A DNA stretch of 64,000 bases from positions 1,515,001 through 1,579,000 of the forward strand of contig JAKTNV010000002.1 of the NCBI GenBank assembly GCA_022747635.1, in the 5' to 3' direction. Below, piece by piece: positions 43,550 to 56,044 of this stretch (positions are counted from its first letter, which is position 1; every line of letters starts with the position of its first letter). The notes under the pieces were generated by a model that saw nothing but the letters and a program-made list of their open reading frames with translations, ran no database searches and was not told where the DNA came from. This DNA is from Hetaerina americana (Eukaryota > Arthropoda > Insecta > Odonata > Calopterygidae). A program made the translations under genes and the position numbers.

Positions 43550-43720
43550 ACAAACCAAAATAAGGAATATATTAGGCGTGGAATCGCGGATGCTATCCGT
43601 ATATTGGACGAGTATCGTGCATTTTATTTCAACAAGGCACGATTGGGCGTGGAGCAAGGGATGTTAGATCCAGAGCCAATCGTAGAGGAATTGATCAGGA
43701 AAATTTATTATTATTTATAA
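43550..43720 (+). other. Weak candidate terminal exon or small frame (56 codons)
   Basis: Between an upstream stop at 43547 and TAA at 43718 the frame encodes a peptide with a natural-looking, amphipathic composition: IADAIRILDEYRAFYF, then VEQGMLDPEPIVEELIRKI. There are AG dinucleotides at 43564 and 43575 that could be acceptors, but no pyrimidine tract and no ATG at the start. I do not recognise a family. It may be a last exon of an unknown gene, or chance. Confidence 0.25.
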
Positions 43721-43724
43721 ATGA

Positions 43725-44265
43725 AAAGTTGCCCTAAAGTTAATTATGAATTAGGATAAATGACTGTGTCAAAATATTTTACTATTACCTCGATTTGTAA
43801 GCAATGAAATTATCATCCAAGTGAAATTTTGGTATTGACAACATTAAAGGATAAGTAATTATTATTTAAATTTCTTTCCCTCGTGTTATTCGGGCAATGT
43901 CTCTCTTGGTTTTAGATTAGCCTCAGCAGGTCAGTCAAGAAAGGATTTTCATAAAATCCGGAGTTTTGAGAGTAGAAAACCCGATTACTATTGATTCTCA
44001 AGATACTGCCACCTGCTTCCATTATAGCAGGAGTAAAATTGACATTCATGGATATACAAAAATTACTTTATAATTGATGGACTTCAGAAATGGTGAAGAT
44101 TTATAAGCAAACTTAAATTTCAAAATTATCATGCTAATTTCTTTACATACATACCCACTTCAAATTGCAGGCGCATTCCTCTTTATTACCGAGTTTAGAT
44201 TTAATTGACATGACAATAGCCACCTTGAAACTGCCTAATATTTTCAACCAGATATATCACTAATG
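43725..44265. other. Non-coding stretch, nothing recognised
   Basis: AT-rich DNA before SINE1. Confidence 0.45.
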
Positions 44266-44267
44266 GT

Positions 44268-44545
44268 GGGCCGCGGTAGTCCAGGGGGTAGAGCGTTGGA
44301 TTATTTACCGGAGGGTCCCGGGTTCGATTCCCGGCCAAGGCACTCTGGGCAACTGCAGCTCCACCCAAGCTATGTGATTTTTCGGGTACCAGATCTTCCT
44401 GGGAAACCATAACCGGCACAGGGAAAGGAACTGCCCCCCCCTACCCTGATATGTGAATTTCTCAGGCCTAGCTCAGTACTGGGTGAACTCTACCATCACC
44501 TACCAAACCGACCTCCGGGTTGATTACTGCGCTTTGGTTTTTTTG
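44268..44545 (+). repeat. tRNA-derived SINE (SINE1), copy
   Basis: Full-length, with the tRNA-like head (B-box GGTTCGATTCC at about 44322), the accggcacagggaaagg body and the ctccgggttgattactgcg end. It ends in a T-rich tail (ggtttttttggtttt) rather than a TA tract. Confidence 0.92.
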
Positions 44546-44549
44546 GTTT

Positions 44550-45710
44550 TATATCATTAATAACATGCTGGCACGTCAGAGTGTAACGTTGATATAAACT
44601 CGATACATTTAAACGCAATTAACATTTACCACAGGTTAGTTTAAAAAAATCGGAACTTGCTTTTTCGGACGGAGAAACTCTCTCCTATAACTGATAGCTT
44701 TGCCAGGGGCACGTCTTCATATCTGCAGTGCGTTTGGCCATCTTGTTTGCAAGTGAGGGCAATTCATTTGGCAAACTTAAGAAAAACGGTCAGACCCTTC
44801 TTATATAATGAGAGGGCGCATGATTCTTGAGTGCTACGAGCTTCACAAGACGTCTGCCTCTCCCCTCTCTCCAAGGAGCATATCCCTGGACTCATTTCTC
44901 AAGAAAATTAAGCGCCAGGACAAGGATCAACTCGCACAAAAACTCGGAAATCATCCTTAATTACGGAGATAATTTATTACGAATGTCAACGTGCTGAAAA
45001 ACGGACGAAATCAAAGGAAGAAACCGGGACTTCTCAAATGTTTTTCTAATACGCGCATGGGAAACTCAATTCTTCATGAGCCATTATATGGACATTCAAT
45101 TGTGATAACCATTCCTCTCGACCTTAAAAGTAATTTCCGTAAAATATGCCGTTCGAGGATTTGAAAACCCTTTCGCTGTATTTCAGCAGGGCTAACCCTC
45201 CATAGCCAAAAGTTACTACACGAAGCTTCCAGGCGTCATCTCTCAATCTGCGATGCGCAATCTTTCCCGCTAATTCAAAACTATTGCATGAATTTGTTTA
45301 CGGGCTTAGAAACTTTTGAAATGCCAAGGAGTCCTCAACATGGGTTTTTTAATGCAACAAACTGCTTATTCCACAAAATTCTAAAAAAATACGCTTGCCG
45401 AACTGCTTTTCCGTTAAACGAATGATTGAAAAATTTACCTTCGTTCACTGTATTTCTGAGAAAACCCTTCGCAAAAAATGTTGTATGAAATGTTTCCGGT
45501 ACATGCGATATCCGCCTATGATTCAAAGAGCTTTATGAATTGTTAAGAGCGAAGCAAGCATTTTGAAGCAAGGCTTCAATGCAACCGTAAGAAGCTCATT
45601 TCAGAGTGGAAAACCATGCAGCCCATTAACTGAAGAAGGAAGAATAACTGAATATGAATATTTTTAAATTCCGCAAACACGTTTCATTTTGGCCTCCATA
45701 TTTACTGTAT
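44550..45710. other. Non-coding stretch, nothing recognised
   Basis: No conserved coding signal or repeat end recognised. Confidence 0.45.
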
Positions 45711-45714
45711 ATGG

Positions 45715-46275
45715 AGAAGAATTGCGCTGGGCATAGAGGCCTCATTGTGACAGGGACGCCAATTAAAGGTGTTGATAAAAGGCTCGTCCAAGCTTTGGCA
45801 TGGGGCGTGGTTGCGTACGGCGCTTTAAGTTCTTGAAGAAGAAGAACATACAAAGAAGAAGGATGGACGAAGATTGGAGGGTTAGGAAATGTCGGTGTGG
45901 GGAAGAATAGGGAAGGTGAAATGGACCAAAAGGAAAACAAATGAGGAAAAGCTAAGTATTATGGGCGAGGAGAGGTTAGGTTCGTTGGGAGAAAGCCTAA
46001 GGAGGCAGGTAACATGGATGAAGGGCGTATTACCTGGCAGTGGGATGCTTAGTACTATGATAGAGGGGAGAATGTTAGATAAACGAGGGAAGGGCAGGAA
46101 CAGAATAGGGATGTTGAACGGGATGAAGGGAGGAAGAAAGTACTCAGAGATGAAGAGGGACCTGATATAGAGTAGGATGATGGATTTTGTGTTCTGTTAG
46201 GAGTCACAAAATATTGAATTGGAAGTTGTATCCATCCAAAACCTACCTCAACCGGTAGATTACCGGTTGTTAATT
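45715..46275 (+). pseudogene. LINE-A copy 5, 3' end only, decayed
   Basis: Matches only the C-terminal region and 3' terminus of LINE-A. A remnant of RIALGIEA comes first, then the WVWRRM-type block as MSVWGRIGKVKWTKRKTNEE (about 45889), then the basic DKRGKGRNRIGMLNGMK block (about 46080) and the ccggtagattaccgg terminus. Frameshifts before 45889 break it. Older than the copies at 21515 and 56882. Confidence 0.87.
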
Positions 46276-46448
46276 ATATTTTATTAATTTAAGGTATGAC
46301 ACATCCTGGCTACACCCATTTCCACAAACCTACCCGAGGCCTGTCGTACATTTTTTCCGTAACGCAAATTGACAGGAAATGGTTAAGATATGATACTGAT
46401 ACGAACACTGACATAATACACGAATCGTACATTTACCATAACCATAAA

Positions 46449-46605
46449 CACAGTAATCAACCCGAAGGGCGGTTTGGTATGGGTGATGGTAGAGTTCACC
46501 CAGTACTAAGCCCTATTCGGCGCGTGAAATTCACACATCGGGGTAATAAGGGGGGCCAGTTCCTTTCCCTGTGCCGGTCATGGTTTCCCAGGAAAGTACA
46601 TTTAC
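46449..46605 (-). repeat. SINE1 fragment without tRNA head
   Basis: Minus-strand match to the SINE1 body from its 3' end (cagtaatcaacccgaaggg) to the caggaaacc region; the head is missing. Confidence 0.88.
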
Positions 46606-46609
46606 GGAA

Positions 46610-47289
46610 AACGTTATTCCTTCTTCTGTATTTATCCGTGAATGCCTAACATTTAACTTTGAAAATATCTTCAGCTGTTAAACTCGTGAATAATGTTAAA
46701 ATAAAACTTTGCAACTCCACATGGAAAATAACCTTTGTTGCGCACCAGCTCGTATTAAATCTTACGTATTTTTCACGTGGAGTTACAAAGTTTTATTTAA
46801 GAAAGACTCATTATGGACCAATTCAACAAAGTTACGCCTGAAACAATTTTTTAAATCGTGCAATAAATTGAAATCAACAAGACCGGATAATACTTTGATT
46901 TGAACTCCACCCAGAGACCACAGAATTGGAGAAAACTTGTGCTCCACGATATAAAAACCGGACACGCGCACCACTGACAACCCAGCGTGGGATGTTTTAT
47001 AATTTCGTCGTCAACATCTCCGGGACTGCGAGGGAAGAGACTCGAGTGCACAAATGGCGACCCACCCCGGTCCTCCAAGTAGCTGAGAGGAGGCGAAACG
47101 TGTGATGACCACCCTCGGCCGAGAGGACACGAGCCGTACGAAAAGAGGCGCCTCCGAGGCCCGCAGCGGGGAAGTTGCAGTGCCTTATCGCACCGCAGCA
47201 TGTGCCCGCGAGGCAAGCCTGGATATCGGGTTCAGTAGCACGAAATAAATGGGTTGAGGAAGCTACGGGAGGAGCGAGACTACGAACTG
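46610..47289. other. Non-coding stretch; inverted pair and GC-rich patch
   Basis: A loosely inverted pair around 46690-46800 (aaaactttgcaactccacat with its counterpart at about 46778-46796) may be a small fold-back. 46970-47230 is GC-rich without a recognisable gene. Confidence 0.35.
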
Positions 47290-48060
47290 CCCCTAAAGTA
47301 CGATAAAATTTTCAGCTGCGTTCATTTTTTATACTTTGTCCGGTTTGCAGCCGCCGCTCTAAGGTTAGACGTGTTTCCATGAGATCGGCGGCTTTCGTTT
47401 GTTTAAAAAAATGGGCCAAAGAAATTGTATCAAATTTTTCGTAAAAAATGAAATATAGTGTAGCGAAGTGTGTGAAATGTTAACAAGGGTCTACGGTGAG
47501 TCTGCTATGAGTAAAACAAGAGTTTGCGAGTGTGGTACAAGCGTTTCCAGGATGGCCGTGAAGACGTTGAAGCTGACGGACGCCCCAGCACATGAAACAA
47601 CCGATGAAAACGTGGAAAAAGACGAAAGAAATGGTTATGAATGATCGCCGAATCACAATTAATCAGAGAAGTCGCTGATCGCATGTTGGCACGTATTCGC
47701 TCATGCCATGAAATATTTTCGAATGTTTTGGATGTGAAACGCGTGACAGCAAAATCTGTTCCGAAATTGTTGAATTTTAAACAACAAAAACGGCGGCAAA
47801 TTTGAAGTTGCTCAATTGAGTCAATGAAAATGAAGTCAACGACGACACAGAATTACTGAAACGTGTGATAACAGGTGACGAAACATGGGGCTACGGATAT
47901 GAAGTAGAAACTCAGGCTGGACACAAATTCTTTGGCCCATTTTTTTAAACAAACGAAAACCGCCGAGCTCATGGAAACACGTCTAACCTTAGAGCGGCGG
48001 CTACCACCGGACAAAGTATAAGCATTGAACACAGCTGAAAATTGTACCACGCTTTAGGGG
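47290..48060. mobile_element. Mariner remnant with both ends derived from the 5' end (fold-back)
   Basis: The outer ~130 bp on each side are reverse complements: cccctaaagta at left and gctttagggg at right, and ctaaggttagacgtgtttcc on both. The inner part of the right arm repeats the start of the transposase frame (ttaaacaaacgaaa and gggcca) in reverse. Between them runs a broken mariner transposase from MGQRNCIKFFVKNEI (about 47410) to TGDETWGYGYEVET (about 47875). The second half of the gene and the true 3' end are absent, replaced by an inverted copy of the 5' end. Confidence 0.85.
47411..47925 (+). pseudogene. 5' half of a mariner transposase inside the fold-back
   Basis: Remnant blocks in changing frames are CEMLTRVYGESAMSK (about 47470), WYKRFQDGREDVEADGRPST (about 47540-47590), IREVADRM, PKLLNFKQQKRR, and the first catalytic box in TGDETWGYGYE (about 47875). 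Stops occur from the start (after KNEI). The protein is related to MarF, sharing the QR.CIKF start and PKLLNF motif. Confidence 0.85.
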
Positions 48061-48064
48061 CATG

Positions 48065-51000
48065 TATACCAACATAATAACAAAAATTGCCAATAGGACT
48101 AAACCCCGCGAAATTTAAAAATTCCCGTTATTTTCTGACCACACCTCGTATGTGCTAAATGCAGTACGGGTGCGATCGAGGAAAATACTTCGTCTAGAGC
48201 TTGATTCGGAATGTCGCAACTCGAAGCTGACACGGCTTCGAGTTGCACGGATGAAAGGAAAACAACATTTTTCGCAAGGAGGTCGATCATCCGAAACCAA
48301 TTCTGCCAACCTCCGAGATAGTGCGGAGACCCTAATGTTAAAACATAACATCGCGACTGACCTCACGCAGAAGGTAAAGCTCTGCCGCATTACTGCGCTT
48401 AAACACTTAGCTATAGCCATGGAACGAAATGTCACTCGTTGTACTCGTGATAAAACCGTAGCATGCCACACAGGGGCAATGAGAACTCTTTCAGTCATTC
48501 AGAGAAGTCATATATACCGTTAGCTGCGAAAATTCGGGGCTGGTTGCCAAAATAAAGGACCCTTTTCCATAGTCCATGGCCTATAAAAAGCCACAGAAAA
48601 ACACGTCACGCAGAGAACAGCTATCATTCGGAACATGGCTCCCAGTCAAATGGCGATATATTACAGAGCAGTGTCAAATGACGCTCTTAGACGCAAATTT
48701 TTAGTCGATGGGTAAGAAATAGGACTTGCGATATTCTACACACATAAGCTGGAAAGCTATTATCAGTTATGGATTTAAAAATAGTCCAGAGTTAATCACA
48801 ATCAGCTATTGCACTAAGGCAAAGGAAGTCACGTCCAACTCGGTTTGTTCTGGTCCGAAGTGGAAGCACACATAATCAGTCTCCACTGATCCAAATCGTT
48901 AATCGCGCTATTCCTGAAAAACAGTTAAACTCGTCAAAATGCATTTTTACACAAAAAATATAAACATTAGAGGATAAAAATTATAAGTTGGAGTAGTAGA
49001 GGACCCGGAAGAGGCTGGAGCGCTCTTTGAAGATTAGAAAGCTGCCCTCTCCGAACGACCCGACTTCTTCCGAACACCCCCCCCCCCTTGCCGGCTGCAA
49101 ATTCAGCGGTGTTCGGCGAGGTGCGCGGGTGCTAGAGGCGTAAAATGAAGCATAATGGAGAAGGACGAGGATGGTGACCGCAGAGGGGAAGAGCCCAAGC
49201 ACCCGGGAGCAGGGCAATCGCTCCCCGGGAGGACAACCCGCAAAATGACGGGAAAGGGAATCAGAGCCATAGACCGATAAAGGCCGAGCGGGAAGAAAAG
49301 GGAGGGGGAGGGCGAAGATGGAAACGGGGCGACGAGACGGGGGGCGGGGGAGGGGTATTTGGGGGTGGGAGGCCCATACAACCCCGCTCTCGACTCAAAA
49401 TCCAATCCCGACCCGGCAAAACCTGAGACCCCCCCCCTTTTCTTCCGATCTCGCCACCACCCCCCCTCCTTACGGACGGAGAGCAGCTCTCTGCTCTGAG
49501 AGAGGGTGCTAGGGGAGGTGTCACGTGGTGGGAGGGGGGGAGGGCGGACGAAGAGGGAGGGGGGTAGCGGAGCCCTAGGAGCATTGGGGAAAGGGGTCGG
49601 AGACCTCTAGGAGTCGCGAAGGTACCAGACGCCGCTCGCGCTCAGACCTCATCTCGCATCCCTTCATCCCACCGAGCGCGTCTCCGCATTTTGGGACACC
49701 TCGCGCAGAAGCTGCTTACGTTTCCGAATCGAATAGGACACGGGAAAAAAACAGTTTCGTAAAAATCGTTACGGAAGAGCAGAAAAGTGTGGCACAATCC
49801 TTGGAAAACCAGGGTTTGGGAGCCACTGTCAGCATCCACAACATTACATCCACAATTCATAACAGCTATATGGGTACAAATGGCGGGAATTCAATTCTGA
49901 CACGTAGGGATCGATTCCAGAGCGAATCACATTGGTAGACGAGACCACGACGAGAAGTCAGCAAGTTATTTCGCGGATCGATGCAAAGAATCCACCTTTG
50001 TCCTCTATCGCCCAGTTTAAGATCCCAACTGCATATAAACATCACGGACGTAAATTGGCAGTATACCACGAAAAGGCTACCTGGTTAAAACATCAATTGT
50101 CCTAATGAATAGGGTCCCCCTTTCCCAATAGGCCCCAGTGTGAGTGAGTGCCTTCGCAGGAGTTTTTCTGCGAATGAGAGGAGGAAGGGTTAAGGAGGGG
50201 CGTCAACGTGGTGATGTGTCGGGGTTGGGCCAGCGAAGATCTTTGGGCAGTTGGATGAGAGTAATCCAGAGCACTCGGGGGAGGAAGGGCTAACGACGAA
50301 TTATAAATAATAAAAGGAACGGTGCTTTTTCGTAATGGAAAATGATACCATTCAGGCACGATTCATCCGCGCATTTCAAAGGGGCTCACACGATCAAGGC
50401 GGGCCGGGATTGGCTCATGGCGACTCACGGTACCCACCAATGGCAGCGTGTGGATCTCATGGCACAATTTTATTAAACGTAGGCGTAGCACGCTTTCAAA
50501 AGCACATCCGATTTCTTTTCCCTTTTCTTATAATTTACCTCTTGTCTAATTAAACCCTCGCAACCCAATAGCACGCAAAAGAATACGTAACAATCACCTG
50601 GCAGTACACTAACCGCAATATTATCACGAGTTAAAAAATCGAAAAGTATGCCACGATCAGTTCACATTAGCATATGAGTCATTCACTGAAAGTTCCCGGA
50701 AATAACACGTAATCAAGCTCAGCCTTCATGTGGGTCGGACATTGCTCGGATTAAAATGGAAAAACCACCGAAACAAGCCAATGTGTCAGTTACTGGTAAT
50801 GAACCATCGATCAGCTGAGGATATAATGAACGTTTAATGACGAATAAGTAGAAGCAGAAAATAAAAAGAGGCATTGGAAATGGTAAAAAAATATTAATTT
50901 TCTTTATGACATAGAATTTCATAAATTTGATTGATCCTTTTCTAAATTGCCGAAAGACGATTATAGCGCCCATATTTCTGGATTTATCGGAACGCGTATG

Positions 51001-52340
51001 GATTGAAAGATAAAGAGCAGTCCTTGCACGGCCGCTCGGGGCATGCGCCACCAACGGGTGGGATTCCCTTGGAAAACCCATCGTGCCTGCAGATAGGGTC
51101 GCCCACGAATTAACCTGAAAATCCGGATGGATGACAGAAGAGGCGAGGACGCAGCCGACGAAGAAAGAGACTAAGGGGAAGTAGCCGAAGAAGAAAATGG
51201 AATCTTTGGAAAATACTGACCTACGACAAGGAGACACTTCATCTACGTCCCCTAGGCAAGGCTGGGGGAAAGGAAGAAGTCATTGCGGGACTACATTCGT
51301 GCCTTGGAACTTGAGGGAAAACTGGAAAGGAGTTCCCTGCAGAGGGTACGTTCCTCGGCTTCCATTCCTCGAGATTTGAAGATGACATTTTTCAAAAGAC
51401 GAGAGAATGAAATATTTTCAATTATCTCCAGGCAACGAACTCATTTATTTCAACTGCCATTTATTCAAACTCTTTCACTCTACGTTCTAGGCGATAGAAA
51501 TGGGCAGCACACGATTAGGAGGAGACATGGTTGAGAGATATCTCGCTCGGTCGGTTCCAAAACATATCCAAGCGTTGCATTGAGGTGGGGTAAGAAGAGG
51601 TGGCTTTGTCATTTCACGAGGAATAAGCCATTTTATTTCCAAGGTAAGATCAATACGGGATGGCTCAGTACGAGAGATAGTAGCAAATCGCCGAGCAATA
51701 AATATCAAGATGAATACCGATAGCGGGAAGCAGTTCACCACGTGAATATTTATCAGGAAAAGAAAAAGCTTTCAGTAACTACGCATGCAATGCTCGATGA
51801 ATCCACTAAAAAGGATGCACTACCAATATCAAGCGTATATTGTACGCCAGCAATCGCCATTGCAGTCACAACAAAACGTTGCCCGCGAAACATACGCACA
51901 CAGTAATGGAGAATTGAAGGCCACCGTTCCTTTCCATTTTGTTGGAACCACAACAGAATGGAAGACAGAAGGAGAGGTTTATAAAGAAGAAATATGCAGA
52001 CCAAGGACAGCGGGATGTAGGACGGAAGTGTTATCACAACACACAATGCAGTTGGCATTAGAACGAGAAAAATGGAGAGTGTCCCTCGACCAATCTTCGA
52101 ATCGAAACACCGATGATGATATTTCCTCGTGTAATTCCATTACAATAATATTTACAGATGATAGAAGAACGCTGATTAAAAACAATTTTTTTCATGAGTA
52201 AACTTCATTCCTTGTCTCATTAATATAGCAATCTCAACTTTGTGGAAGCCTCTCAAAACTTAAGAAAACATTTAATTTCAAAATTTACCATTTACATCCA
52301 TTTTCTATCCTTAGGAAAATGAGGTATGAGAGCCCATAAT
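48065..52340. other. Long stretch without recognised genes; GC-rich at 49000-49720
   Basis: The region 49000-49720 is strongly GC-rich, with C- and G-homopolymers (for example around 49079-49089 and 49425-49440) and strand-asymmetric purine runs, and may be a CpG island. Frames in it are proline/serine-rich by composition. The rest is AT-rich. A 172-codon frame at 50719-51237 (minus) and a 138-codon frame at 51785-52201 (plus) have no family resemblance I can defend. Confidence 0.4.
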
Positions 52341-52344
52341 CAAG

Positions 52345-52648
52345 AAGTAGTACTATTAGTAGCATTTATGGGAGGCGACCGACAGCAGAGGTCATTTGCG
52401 CCTTTAGGGATGGATGTGAAAGGGTGGAGAGAAACCCGGCGTCGGCACTAGCCTACTCTTAACGAAAGGCACCAAGGGGTCCACACGTCCCATCCGACGG
52501 AAGGCGTGCTCACTCAAAGCGCCCTCCACAAAGCAACTCAAGTAGGGATCGAGATACCACTGAAAAATATTCAACACCGCCGCCGCGATTCGAACCCGAG
52601 CCCTCTGGGTGGGAAGCCAGTACGATAGACATCTTCGATCCCCCATAA
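52345..52648 (-). repeat. tRNA-derived SINE (SINE2), copy 2
   Basis: Reverse complement of the unit at 12398-12712, with B-box GGTTCGAATCG, the gtggtatctcgatccctact stretch and cgccgggtttctctccacc. The tail reads as a (CTA)-rich run. Divergence from copy 1 is considerable, so the family is old. Confidence 0.85.
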
Positions 52649-52649
52649 T

Positions 52650-55095
52650 CAAGAAAAACAAACGATTTAACATTTAAGAGGAGAGCGAATATGATTACGC
52701 AAACAAAATTTGACATATCAAAGAATCACTAGCGATACTGGAAATATAGAAAGAGGAGGTGTTCGATTAAAGCAAACAACCTGGGGCTTCCATGAACAAA
52801 AAGTCACCAACGTTTGCCCCAAAGGATTAAAAAAAAGGTAAAATTAAAGATAAATTTAAGGAAATGCTTCTGTTTCGAATTTTTTGGTCAACCAAATAAT
52901 ACGAACATGATAGGAGAAATTTGAAAAGGAAACACGTAATTATGATTTGCTGACGTCATTAGAAGTGTGCTTTACTAAAACTATTCCAAAATAATTCCAA
53001 TCTTGCATGTAATTCCACCATTAAATAAAACAGAAGAATATGCTTTAAAAAAGAATAACTTGGCCTATGGATATATCGACGATGACAACCATCTCGACCG
53101 ATACTCTCTCGATCTCACTCGATCTCTAGGGATACGACAGATATTGGACGAGCAACAAAAGGCGAATGGTCCAGTACGGTGCCAAAGCAAAGATTAAAAG
53201 ATAACGACAATATCCTTCTGATGCGCATTACGCACCATCCGACTCCGGCTACTTAAAGGGGCGCCCGCTCCAAAATTCAGCGGCGGACATATTCCGGAGG
53301 AGACGGAGAGGCTCGAGCGTGTTTACAAGCCCGCGTCGCACGCGGAGAGAGAAGTCGCGGCTCCGACGGGCAAGGGGTGTTTTCCCGAGCGACAAAAGCA
53401 GCAAGCGATGGAAAAGAAGGAAAGTGCAGGAACGAGACTCGTATTTAATAAAATGCAACTGGATGAAATGCAACAGGAGGGGAAGACGACTGGAACAAGG
53501 AGGAAAACCTGGATAGATCCACCAGAAGGGGGGGGGGGGAGAGGAAGGAAGGAAGGTTCCACCGCAAATGGTGAACAAAACGAAACGACATTTCCCAAGA
53601 CGAGTGGCAAAGCACGTCATCCGCGCGCATGGAACACGAGCACGACCGGAACAATGGAAGCAGGGAATGAATATTCACGCGAGTGCCGAAAACAGGCATC
53701 CCCTTGCAAGGCAAGCGGATAATTCATAAAGCGACATGCGCCGGCAAAAACAATTTCCGCTCCAGTAAATTGATCGCGGTAATATCCTGGAGGAGATAAG
53801 GCTGGCGCCGGCACTCGAGAGGAGGAGCCCTCCTCGTTAGGAAAAAAGGTCGTGAACGGGGTCACGAATCTCGACATTCCTTCGGAAGCGATGGAACACT
53901 GGAAAGCCTGAAGAGCGCGCCAGTCGCATGAAGCAGCGCCCCACCAAATTCATCCCACGGCGGAGTCCATCAAACATGAGGACGAGGCACGGGGGCGAAG
54001 GCCACGGAAATTACTTCCGAAAATTATTAAAATTTACGACCCCTTGGGAAATAGTTGGGTGGCGAAAACCTTTGCGCTCTCTCCCCCCCCCCTGTGGTGA
54101 AAATAGGCGATAAAACAAGCAATGGAACTCCCCCCCTCCCTCCCTCCTTCCTTCCAGCCGACGCTTTCCATTCCCGTTTCAAGTTTGGCCTGGAAGGGGG
54201 TGGGAGTGGGTTGAAGGTGGAGTGAGAGGGGGGGAAGGGGGGGGGGGCAGGCCCCTTCAGGTGGGAAGGTGTGAATAGGGGCAAGAATACGGCAGGAGGG
54301 GCGATAGATGGTGATACAGGGGAGGCGGGAGGGGTATTCCTCGGAGGGGGGGGGTGAGTTAGAAGTCCAAAGGGTAAGGCGAACGGTTAGGGGGCAGGGG
54401 AGGAAAGTTGGCTGGAAGAGCAGGGGGCGGTGGTGGGGCAATAGGGGTAGGTAAGGGAATCGATAAACTCACTCTCCCGGCTGCCCGTCCCCCCCTCCCA
54501 CTATGAAAGACTGCCCCCCCCCCGTCCCACCCCGCCCCTCGTCCGATGCACCATCCGAGAAGGGAGCACCGGGGTGCGAAGGTGGTGCACGGGGCGCCGC
54601 CTCCCCGCCTTCAGGGGTCCTCCGCTGCTTGAGGAAGGCGAGAAAGAACTCAGACCCCGTTGCAAATAATGACTGCACCCTTTTCGTGTCGGAAAGATAT
54701 TTTAAAAATATAAATACACAATACGTGGCAAGATGACATTGCCACCGATTGAGAGAAACAACATTTGAAATATTACGCCTATGCAGAGTCGCCGGGTGGC
54801 AACATATCGATAGCTATCGAGTTTTCCCGAACGGTAGACGAGTTTAGAGGTGAGCGTAAGCAGTCGAATTCGCTAGAGTCATGCTTAATCGTCAAACACA
54901 AATTATAGCCAATAATATGCAATACATTTACGTCATCTTCTTTACAACAGTGTATAAAATGGTTTCCTGTTAATTAAAATAATGTTACTTTCCTTGCCGT
55001 AACAAACAACAACCATGGAGAAATTATCATTTGGTAGTAGGATGGACACAGACTGAACACGCCCACACTCCTTACGAGACTAAACCTGACGCCGC
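52650..55095. other. Unannotated; GC-rich, G/C-homopolymer-rich island at 53220-54680
   Basis: GC content rises sharply from 53220, with runs of G (53528-53538, 54224-54247, 54345-54352) and C (54510-54520). Frames found there have low-complexity proline-, glycine- or arginine-rich products and I do not accept them as genes. The area could be a promoter or first-exon island, possibly with G-quadruplex potential. Confidence 0.4.
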
Positions 55096-55099
55096 CACT

Positions 55100-55429
55100 C
55101 TAAAATACGATGAATCAGTGATTCAGTGTCGCGTACTTCCTCATATCCCTATCCTATTCCTATCACTACTTCCTCGTTTGCCCTACATACTCCCCTCTAT
55201 CACAATCTTCAATATCACACTGCCGATCGATACGCCCTTCATCCATTTTTCCTGCCTCCATAGGAATTCTCTCAAGAATCCTCGCCCACCAAACCGAGCA
55301 CTTCCTCATTTGTTTTCCTTTCGGTACACTTCGCCTTCTCCACACCCATATTCCAAAATCCCCCAATCTATGCCTATCATCCTGCTCCAACGACCAAGTT
55401 TCCGAACCATACAAAGCCAGGCTCTGTAC

Positions 55430-55432
<3 letters not shown>
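55100..55432 (-). pseudogene. LINE-A-related C-terminal fragment
   Basis: Minus-strand match to the LINE-A tail region: [15 protein letters not shown] (about 55400), a WVWRR-type block, then RIPMEAGKMDEGRIDRQCDIED and GQTRK. It is more diverged than the other copies, lacks the 3' terminus and abuts (TA)n on the reverse-transcriptase side. Confidence 0.82.

Positions 55433-55506
<74 letters not shown>
55433..55506. repeat. (TA)n tract
   Basis: About 70 bp of TA between the LINE-A fragment and the family III palindrome. Confidence 0.96.
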
Positions 55507-56042
<536 letters not shown>

Positions 56043-56044
56043 TA

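Noticed and set aside
49103..49584. Overlapping proline/serine-rich frames on the minus strand in the GC-rich island
   Set aside because: Composition follows the C-rich sequence, frames overlap one another, and no domain or start context is convincing.
50719..51237. 172-codon frame on the minus strand with hydrophobic segments
   Set aside because: No family resemblance, mixed random composition and no splice or promoter support.
51785..52201. 138-codon frame containing LEREKWRVSL, reminiscent of LINE C-termini
   Set aside because: The resemblance is limited to about ten residues; no other LINE block is found nearby.
53408..53722. Lysine/glycine-rich frame in the GC-rich island
   Set aside because: Low-complexity composition from G-rich repeats, with several competing frames on both strands.
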